Shown piece by piece: positions 1-4,891 of a stretch of DNA of 8,524 bases. This DNA is from Alphaproteobacteria bacterium (GTDB lineage Bacteria > Pseudomonadota > Alphaproteobacteria > Micavibrionales > Micavibrionaceae). Each line of letters opens with the position of its first letter. Within the stretch, counting starts at the first letter, position 1. The DNA lies in contig DAOWDF010000090.1 in NCBI GenBank assembly GCA_030639165.1, forward strand, positions 1 through 8,524, given 5' to 3'. Below the pieces are notes generated by a model. It made no database searches. It saw only the letters and a list, made by a program, of their open reading frames with translations, and had not been told where the DNA came from. A program made the position numbers and the translations under genes.

Positions 1-23
1 CATACAATCTAGATACTTTATGT

Positions 24-57
24 AAGAAACCCACCGAACAATGTCAATGGGTTTTTT
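24..57. terminator. bidirectional rho-independent terminator
   Basis: AAACCCA (27-33) pairs with TGGGTTT (48-54). The stem can extend to about 10 bp (24-33 with 48-57) with one G-T wobble, around a 14-base loop. Read on the plus strand, the stem ends in six T (52-57), so it can terminate a gene entering from the left. Read on the minus strand, it lies about 30 bases past the stop of the hydrolase gene and ends in TTTCTT, so it can serve that gene too. Confidence 0.75.
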
Positions 58-84
58 AAATCTGCCAATAAGAATTTCAGAATT

Positions 85-999
85 TTATTTAACCATAGAT
101 GCATGAACAATTGGCAACCATTTTTCAGAAGGTAAAAAACCACCGCCCCACTTCTCATTAAACGGCGCTAACGGGTTTTCCTCCGCTATCTGCTCCAGAG
201 TTTTACCAGCGTCAATCATTGGGCTAAGAACATCGCGCACACCAAATAGCATGTCACGATAGCCCTGCAACTGCGCCTTATTCGAAAGCGCGCCGTGACC
301 AGGGATAATCACGGTTTCATCATCAACCATGCCCAGAACAAGCTCCACCGCAGCAATCACACCATCAAGACGCCCGCCAGTTGACGCGTCAATAAACGGG
401 TAAAATCCATTAAAATAGATATCGCCTAGATGTATAACATTAGACTTAGGGAAATGAACGATAGAATCACCGTCAGTATGCGCATTTGCAACATGCATAA
501 CATGCGCTTGCTCTCCATTTAAATGGAAGGTCGCTGAGCCATCATAGGTTAGCTCAGGCAGCGCAGTTTTCGGCGCAGGCTGAGAGCGCATATCAAACGC
601 AGCAATATAATTTTCTTCAGACAAACGCTTGCGTACATTATCATGCGCAACAATTATAGCGCCCTGCTCGCCAAGCAGCTCATTACCGCCAGTATGGTCG
701 CCATGCCAATGAGTATTAAACACAAAGCGTATTTCTTTATCATATACGCCCCTCACAGCCTCCAAAATTGCTGGAGATAGCTCGGCAAAATCATTATCGA
801 TTAGAAATGCACCATCCTCACCAAAGAATAACGCAACATTACCGCCCCGCCCCTGAAACATATAAATATTATCCGAGACTTTCTGCGTAACCACAACTGG
901 CGCATCGCCGCCAGTCTGGTGGTGCTCTTCCGCATAAGCAGGATAAAAAGCCATGACTGTAATAAGAAAAGTTACTATGTGTAGTGTTCTATGTTTCAT
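85..999 (-). CDS. exported metallo-beta-lactamase-fold hydrolase
   Basis: A 304-residue zinc hydrolase of the MBL superfamily, probably periplasmic. Residues 1-23 form a signal peptide (basic start, hydrophobic core, AYA before Glu24). The metal site is complete: His97, His99, Asp101 and His102 in HTHWHGDH, His174 in AHTDGD, Asp193 in LGD, and His235 in PGHG. This is the seven-ligand, two-metal pattern of the glyoxalase II/cyclase-like branch; class B1 lactamases have Cys near the Asp193 position, so a beta-lactamase role is not supported. The start is ATG 997-999 with GAGGGA six bases upstream. The gene follows tRNA-Gly on the same strand, with about 117 bases between and no clear promoter or tRNA terminator seen there. 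The substrate cannot be told from the sequence. The family call is firm, the function open. Confidence 0.93.
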   Translation of the reverse strand: MKHRTLHIVTFLITVMAFYPAYAEEHHQTGGDAPVVVTQKVSDNIYMFQGRGGNVALFFGEDGAFLIDNDFAELSPAILEAVRGVYDKEIRFVFNTHWHGDHTGGNELLGEQGAIIVAHDNVRKRLSEENYIAAFDMRSQPAPKTALPELTYDGSATFHLNGEQAHVMHVANAHTDGDSIVHFPKSNVIHLGDIYFNGFYPFIDASTGGRLDGVIAAVELVLGMVDDETVIIPGHGALSNKAQLQGYRDMLFGVRDVLSPMIDAGKTLEQIAEENPLAPFNEKWGGGFLPSEKWLPIVHASMVK

Positions 1000-1024
1000 G
1001 AAACATCCCTCGCATAAATTAATA

Positions 1025-1122
1025 TTGGAGTACTGCTTCGCTTATTAGCGAAAACTGGAGCACTGCCGTGCAGCACTCTCACTTTTCTTAAGATCGTTTT
1101 ACTCACTAACGAAAACTGGAGC
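1025..1122. repeat. partial repeats of the tRNA-Gly 3' end
   Basis: The 13-mer CGAAAACTGGAGC occurs at 1110-1122, where it spans the tRNA 3' end and CCA, and again at 1049-1061. Extended to 17 bases (1045-1061 and 1106-1122) the two copies differ at two positions. A weaker third copy, TGGAGTACTGC at 1026-1036, matches TGGAGCACTGC at 1056-1066. A 6-bp hairpin, TTCGCT/AGCGAA (1037-1042 with 1047-1052), lies between copies. No U-rich terminator follows. The copies may be remnants of tRNA-end duplication or attachment-site-like sequence. Confidence 0.6.
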
Positions 1123-1190
1123 GGGCGACCGGGATCGAACCGGCATATACAGCTTGGAAGGCTGTCGTTCTACCATTGAACTACGCCCGC
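1117..1190 (-). tRNA. tRNA-Gly (anticodon UCC)
   Basis: A full cloverleaf can be folded on the minus strand. The acceptor stem GCGGGCG (1190-1184) pairs with CGCCCGC. The D stem is GTTC/GAAC, the anticodon stem ACAGC/GCTGT with loop CTTCCAA, and the T stem GCCGG/CCGGT with loop TTCGATC. The anticodon TCC lies at 1158-1156, so it decodes GGA and GGG. The discriminator base is U (1120 on the plus strand is A), and CCA is encoded in the gene (TGG at 1117-1119). Length is 74 nt with CCA. No acceptor mismatch or unusual loop was seen. Confidence 0.97.
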
Positions 1191-1210
1191 AGCATTATGG
1201 ATGGTTATGA

Positions 1211-1237
1211 ATTATCGGCTTTTCACACAAAAATCAA
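1211..1237 (-). promoter_or_regulatory. possible tRNA-Gly promoter
   Basis: On the minus strand GATAAT (1216-1211) lies about 20 bases before the tRNA 5' end and would give a start near 1204. TTGATT (1237-1232) could be the -35 box, but the spacer is only 15 bases. Box quality is fair and spacing poor, so this is a candidate only. Confidence 0.35.
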
Positions 1238-1289
1238 TAGCTCATCACATCTTTATATGTTTTTTTAAGATTTTTCGTGATTTAGCGCG

Positions 1290-1820
1290 TTAATTATAAT
1301 CACATTCACCAAAATTAACTGTAGTTCGCCCTGTGGAATCGTCAACATAGACACTAAGATCACCCTTACAGGTAAAAACGCCTTCTGGGTTATTCAAATC
1401 TTCGACTGTAATATCATGTTCAGCCATACCCATCTTTGCAAATTGACGCATAGCAGAATCATAAGACCCTAAATGTTTTAAAATCTTTTCTGCCAGTTTA
1501 GTTTTAATCTCTGGCGCAACATCTGGGTCTACAAAAGACTTAATCAAAATATCTGCCGCGATTTTCATTTTAAGGCGGTGGTTCTTGCCATCCTCGCACT
1601 TACTAGAATAATCAACTGCGGTCGTTTTATTAGCAATGGTTTTTGCATCATTCCCGTCACCTTCCACAAGACGTTCCTCTTGAACAATAAGGCAGTCATC
1701 CCTTTTAAAAGGCTCAGACACAAATCTCTTAGGTGGCGTAGTTGAGCATGCGCTCAAAAAACAAAGCCCACTAGCCGCAAACAATATCTTTAAATTACTT
1801 CCCTCATGCGTATTCAGCAT
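1290..1820 (-). CDS. small lipoprotein of unknown function
   Basis: A 176-residue predicted lipoprotein; I do not recognise its family. The N-terminus has Lys11, a hydrophobic stretch and the lipobox L-S-A-C with Cys25 as lipid-attached residue, so the protein is membrane-anchored on the periplasmic side. The mature part has four more cysteines (43, 75, 151, 173), enough for two disulfides, and a central charged, probably helical stretch (about 83-135). ATG at 1818-1820 is chosen because AAGAGG (1836-1831) precedes it by 10 bases and it gives a normal lipoprotein signal. The longer frame opens with TTG at 1853, which lies at the predicted transcription start. It has its own promoter, and its neighbour upstream is another exported protein. 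No clear terminator was seen after the stop. Confidence 0.85.
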   Translation of the reverse strand: MLNTHEGSNLKILFAASGLCFLSACSTTPPKRFVSEPFKRDDCLIVQEERLVEGDGNDAKTIANKTTAVDYSSKCEDGKNHRLKMKIAADILIKSFVDPDVAPEIKTKLAEKILKHLGSYDSAMRQFAKMGMAEHDITVEDLNNPEGVFTCKGDLSVYVDDSTGRTTVNFGECDYN

Positions 1821-1857
1821 AATAAACCATCCTCTTCCATATACATAACTCAAAAAG

Positions 1858-1886
1858 AATATACATAATCAATTGAGCTGTGTCAA
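1858..1886 (-). promoter_or_regulatory. sigma-70 type promoter of the lipoprotein gene
   Basis: On the minus strand a perfect TTGACA (1886-1881), preceded by C as in alphaproteobacterial CTTGAC boxes, is followed by a 17-base spacer and TATATT (1863-1858, five of six consensus bases). Transcription should begin near 1851, leaving about 30 bases of leader with the ribosome site before ATG 1820. Confidence 0.75.
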
Positions 1887-1915
1887 GAAAAGGCCACCAC
1901 AGTTATGTGGTAGCC
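1885..1915 (-). terminator. rho-independent terminator of the repeat-protein gene
   Basis: On the minus strand GGCTACCACA pairs with TGTGGTGGCC around the loop TAAC (1915-1892), with one mismatch (bases 1912 and 1895). It is followed by TTTTCTT (1891-1885). It lies about 37 bases past the stop of the gene ending at 1952. Its T run leads straight into the -35 box of the lipoprotein promoter. Confidence 0.8.
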
Positions 1916-1951
1916 CTATGAATAGCAATAAAATGCTTAATCTTAAATGAC

Positions 1952-2935
1952 TTAAAGCTCTGGACCAAATACAAAGTCAAGCGCACGTTCTTGAGCTTCT
2001 TCACAACTAGCATGCTCTGAATGTTTAACATTAGAATTAACATTATGCCTCAAAGCAATAGTATCCTTAACTTCAGGCACTACAGCCAAATTACAAGTAT
2101 GTGTCAAAGTTTTATCAAGTACTATTCCACCAACTTTAATTTTCTCAACCGCAGCATAACCTTCATTAACCTTACCTTGAAGATCCAGTCTATTAGTATG
2201 ACCAGCTTCTTGCGCTTCCCATGCATTAGTAAGACAGTTAAGCTTTGCCAGCTCGTCGCCATCAAAACCATCCGTAGCTTCTGCGCGCTGATCACTACCA
2301 GCATCCGCAGCAAGATAACTCTTAAGAGTGTAGTTGTTTTCCAAAGGAACGCCCGCAGGGTTAATCCATGAGAAACCAGTACTACCACTAGCAACGAAAG
2401 GCATACCACCGCCCAACGTTAATTGGAATGTATACATACATTCATTAGGAACATAAAGGTTACCTAGGTTAGGAGTATTGATCATGTCACCAGCTAAAGA
2501 TTTATAATTATCTCCACCAACATTAACATTTGAACTTGCACCTTTAGAACTAGCACCTGAGTTAGAATTAGAGTTAGCACCTGAGTTAGAATTGGCATCA
2601 GAAGTAGAGTTAGCCCCAGAGTTAGAGTTAGAACTAGAGTTATTATCTATATTACTGTTGAAATCTGTATTACCGTTATTACCGTTGTTATTACCCGGGT
2701 GTTCTGGGTGTTCTGGGTGTTCTGGGTGTTCTGGGTGTTCTGGGTGTTCTGGGCGTTCTGGGCGTTCTGGGCGTTCATGATGCCCATTACCTACACCTTT
2801 GTGATTAGGATGCCCTTTACCATTTTCAAAACCGTTGGAACCTTCATGCCTATCACCCGGAGTAGCCATTGCTGTACTTGATACAGCTAAAGCAAAAGCT
2901 ACTGCTGTGAATTGTTGTGAAAATGAATTTGCCAT
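1952..2935 (-). CDS. secreted His-Pro-Glu repeat protein
   Basis: A 327-residue exported protein of unknown function. Residues 1-24 are a signal peptide ending in AMA. Residues 30-53 are rich in His and Gly. Residues 54-80 are a tandem repeat of Glu-Arg-Pro (three) then Glu-His-Pro (six). Residues 82-136 are an Asn/Ser/Gly-rich, surely disordered linker. Residues about 141-327 look like a folded domain with Cys166, Cys234, Cys281 and Cys311, possibly two disulfides; I do not recognise it. ATG 2933-2935 is chosen because AAGGGA precedes it by 8 bases; an ATG 33 bases upstream (2966-2968) has no ribosome site and would lengthen the signal's N-region. The layout suggests an envelope or secreted protein with a metal-binding or spacer arm. 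Promoter and terminator are both visible, so it is probably transcribed alone. Confidence 0.88.
   Translation of the reverse strand: MANSFSQQFTAVAFALAVSSTAMATPGDRHEGSNGFENGKGHPNHKGVGNGHHERPERPERPEHPEHPEHPEHPEHPEHPGNNNGNNGNTDFNSNIDNNSSSNSNSGANSTSDANSNSGANSNSNSGASSKGASSNVNVGGDNYKSLAGDMINTPNLGNLYVPNECMYTFQLTLGGGMPFVASGSTGFSWINPAGVPLENNYTLKSYLAADAGSDQRAEATDGFDGDELAKLNCLTNAWEAQEAGHTNRLDLQGKVNEGYAAVEKIKVGGIVLDKTLTHTCNLAVVPEVKDTIALRHNVNSNVKHSEHASCEEAQERALDFVFGPEL
2551..2645. repeat. degenerate repeats coding the Asn/Ser/Gly linker
   Basis: A 19-base sequence starting TAGCACCTGAG is present exactly at 2551-2569 and 2575-2593, a 24-base period equal to eight codons. Shorter GAGTTAGA-like copies continue to about 2645. 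On the minus strand these encode Asn-Ser-Gly-Ala-Asn-Ser repeats of the linker. Confidence 0.8.
2701..2776. repeat. 9-bp tandem repeat coding Glu-His/Arg-Pro
   Basis: Eight head-to-tail 9-base units lie at 2701-2772, five GTTCTGGGT then three GTTCTGGGC, followed by a partial GTTC (2773-2776) and flanked on the left by CCCGGGT. The units are otherwise identical. The one variable base changes His (CAC) to Arg (CGC) on the coding minus strand. Being in multiples of three, copy changes would keep the frame. Confidence 0.95.
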
Positions 2936-3020
2936 TTTTAACGTCCCTTTTAATTTTGTTATAGCCATGAATTATCGGAATCCCCGAAATAAACTCACTA
3001 GCGTTTTTCATATAACGCAC

Positions 3021-3049
3021 TAAATCGCATAAGCCAACAACTATGTCAA
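3021..3049 (-). promoter_or_regulatory. promoter of the His-Pro-Glu repeat gene
   Basis: On the minus strand a perfect TTGACA (3049-3044) is followed by 17 bases and GATTTA (3026-3021), a weak -10 helped by an extended TG (3029-3028). The start would be near 3014, giving a leader of about 80 bases. The 11 bases TTTTCTTGACA are the same as at the lipoprotein promoter. Confidence 0.55.
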
Positions 3050-3075
3050 GAAAATTATTGTAAACCAAATACTAT

Positions 3076-3104
3076 TTGCATAAGCACGCAATCTTATGTA
3101 TAAG
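3076..3104 (+). promoter_or_regulatory. candidate rightward promoter with internal dyad
   Basis: TTGCAT (3076-3081) and TATAAG (3099-3104) are separated by 17 bases; the start would be near 3111, close to the first ATG at 3124. An inverted repeat CATAAG-N8-CTTATG (3079-3098) fills the spacer and touches both boxes, a usual place for a repressor operator. GCATAAGC at 3078-3085 also occurs at 3027-3034, in the leftward promoter. Confidence 0.45.
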
Positions 3105-3123
3105 GCATTCCATAAACTAAATT

Positions 3124-4818
3124 ATGGTGCGTGTAATGAATGCAACAACATTAAATATAAATTCTTTCAATGCCATGGCAGCAATTCAAGAAAAACTTAT
3201 ATCTGGGAGCACCGCCCTCTCCACTTCACCACGCCTAAACGCATTAAGAGGAACACTCCGCACAGCATTTGAAAGCAGCGCGTTAAAAGGTGCTGTTATA
3301 ACTGGCGGCCTTAAATTCGCTGGCAAATCAGCCGCAGATGTAGCAGGCCTTAGCACTATTTTCGCCCTAGCCAGCGGCGGTGCAATGACTGGTTATGAGG
3401 TATATAAAGATTACAACGCCGCTATAGAAGATGGAAGCAGCAGCAGAGATGCACTTCTTACGCTCGCAAAAAATAATAAATTGAAATACACGAAGAAATT
3501 CACAAAAGAAACCGCAGGATTTTTGCTCGGATCACTTGCTGTAGGAGCTAACGAAGCCATAGAGCTAATGGAAGCCACAGAGATTGGCGCGAATATAGTC
3601 GAAAAAACCAAGGATGCTGCAAGCATAGTAAAAGAGCAAACATCAAGCTTCTTTGGCTCACTCAAAGAAACCGTGACTAACGTCTTCACAAGAATTAAGA
3701 GCGGGTTCAAAAATGCGCTTGATATCGCTGGTGACATAGCAGGAAAAGTAATACCCGCAGCAGGAGCAGCAGAGCTACCGCAAGCTGAACCCGTGCAACT
3801 TGCCTACGCAGAGCCAATTAACACATCACCAAGCGATTTTTTCACGTCAGAAAATAAGCCAGAGATCATTGCAGAAACCCCCGCCCTAGAGTTATCTACT
3901 AATGATAAACTATCTGCTCTAACTGGCTTAACCCAGCGCGCACAAGACATTGCCGAAGCAGCGTTAGGCGGCAGCCCACAAGCATTAGATGACGCAGGCG
4001 TTGGCCTTCTTCATGGTGCCTATGGCTTTCCAAAAGACCCTGCCCTCGCAATAGAAATGCTTGAAAAAGCAGTAGAAGCAGGAAGCGCAAAAGCAGAAAC
4101 TGACCTAGCATGGGCGCTAGAACATAATCCTGATCTAGCCACAGAAAATATTGCACAAGTAACAGAAACAAAAGTTGTTGCCCCAATATCAGAGGAAAAG
4201 CCAGCATCCATAATCAATGAAACGCCTCAAACTACGGCATCACTGCTAACAAATATGAATACTGATGGCTGGAGCGATCAAGCAAAAACAGCCTATGAAG
4301 CAATGCAAACCCAAGCATGGGCAGCAAATGATATGGGCTATTATCTACTTAACGAAACCCGCGGAGGTGTTACAGCTAATCTTGATGCGGCAAAACAAGC
4401 CTTCACAAAAGCCTTAGAGCTGGCAGAAGCCTCTGGCAATGATACAATAGCCACCATGGCCAGACAAAACCTTGTAGATATTGGCGCGAATATCAGTGAA
4501 AATATAGCAGAAGATATAACTCCACCTGCAATTAATACTGCGACCACATTCCCTGATGCTGATATTGCATGTGATGTATCAGAAGACCGCTCAAAACTAG
4601 ACTGCTCATCCTTTACAACAAATATTGAGGCAGGTGATACTATCATCCTTAATGATCCCTCTTATAATAATGGACAGGGGCTATCAGCAAAATTCACTAA
4701 TATGGTTTCAGGTAATTCAGCAGAATTATTAAGAGATAACTATATACCTAAGTTTCATAACTTTATTGTGGCACAACGTGAATATGAAGAAGAGCAAATT
4801 TTAGCAGAGCTTTTCTAA
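3124..4818 (+). CDS. Ala-rich Sel1-like repeat protein
   Basis: A 564-residue protein, not recognised as a whole. Two regions fit Sel1-like (SLR) helical repeats. The first is at about 279-322, with the AYGFPKDPALAIEMLEKAVE core and the following AGSAKAETDLAWA. The second is at about 394-437, around NDMGYYLLN and LDAAKQAFTKALELAE. SLR repeats usually bind proteins. The N-terminal 210 residues are predicted helical, with Gly/Ala-rich hydrophobic stretches at 57-90 and 131-141 that might insert in or lie on a membrane; there is no N-terminal signal peptide. Residues 211-260 and 340-375 look like Pro/Glu/Thr-rich linkers. The C-terminus has two Cys (483, 494) and an acidic end. ATG 3124 and ATG 3136 are both possible; neither has a clear ribosome site. 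It may be a scaffold, envelope or effector-like protein. That is a guess. Confidence 0.85.
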   Translation: MVRVMNATTLNINSFNAMAAIQEKLISGSTALSTSPRLNALRGTLRTAFESSALKGAVITGGLKFAGKSAADVAGLSTIFALASGGAMTGYEVYKDYNAAIEDGSSSRDALLTLAKNNKLKYTKKFTKETAGFLLGSLAVGANEAIELMEATEIGANIVEKTKDAASIVKEQTSSFFGSLKETVTNVFTRIKSGFKNALDIAGDIAGKVIPAAGAAELPQAEPVQLAYAEPINTSPSDFFTSENKPEIIAETPALELSTNDKLSALTGLTQRAQDIAEAALGGSPQALDDAGVGLLHGAYGFPKDPALAIEMLEKAVEAGSAKAETDLAWALEHNPDLATENIAQVTETKVVAPISEEKPASIINETPQTTASLLTNMNTDGWSDQAKTAYEAMQTQAWAANDMGYYLLNETRGGVTANLDAAKQAFTKALELAEASGNDTIATMARQNLVDIGANISENIAEDITPPAINTATTFPDADIACDVSEDRSKLDCSSFTTNIEAGDTIILNDPSYNNGQGLSAKFTNMVSGNSAELLRDNYIPKFHNFIVAQREYEEEQILAELF

Positions 4819-4879
4819 ATCCAAAGCCCCAAAATACAAAAATATCCAGATTTTATATAACGCTTAACGATTTAAAGTG

Positions 4880-4885
4880 TAGAAT
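4880..4885 (+). promoter_or_regulatory. possible -10 box just before the E1 gene
   Basis: TAGAAT lies six bases before ATG 4892, so transcription from it would begin at or next to the start codon. The position 17 bases upstream (4857-4862, ATAACG) is a poor -35. No Shine-Dalgarno sequence is seen in the 73-base gap, which also shows no clear terminator for the previous gene, so read-through from that gene is the alternative. Confidence 0.25.
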
Positions 4886-4891
4886 ATATGC

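Noticed and set aside
85..999. Beta-lactamase resistance gene
   Set aside because: The MBL zinc site alone does not imply lactamase activity, and the motif pattern fits the broader hydrolase branch.
1254..1289. Terminator after the lipoprotein gene
   Set aside because: The T/A-rich stretch and weak ATCTT/AAGAT pairing do not form a convincing GC stem with a T run on the minus strand.
1821..1853. Longer start (TTG 1853) for the lipoprotein gene
   Set aside because: It lies at the predicted transcription start, has no ribosome site, and would put 11 odd residues before a normal lipoprotein signal.
2021..2409. Other open frames over the repeat-protein domain on both strands
   Set aside because: They overlap a well-supported exported protein and show no domain or start signal of their own.
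2701..2776. CRISPR-like array
   Set aside because: Units are 9 bases, contiguous without spacers, and in frame in a coding region.
2592..2780. Plus-strand frame rich in Glu-Leu and Gly-Cys-Ser repeats
   Set aside because: It is the mirror of the Asn/Ser and Glu-His-Pro repeats of the minus-strand gene; no ribosome site or independent support.
2936..2968. Longer start (ATG 2968) for the repeat protein
   Set aside because: There is no ribosome site before it, while ATG 2935 has AAGGGA at 8 bases and gives a standard signal peptide.
1207..2978. Shared 12-mer ATGAATTATCGG at 1207 and 2967
   Set aside because: One 12-base match is about what chance allows in a window this size, and the second copy has no fitting -35 box.
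4860..4880. CtrA-type site (TTAA-N7-TTAA) before the E1 gene, and TTAA cluster at 1937-1955
   Set aside because: The TTAA spacings are not seven bases in either place.
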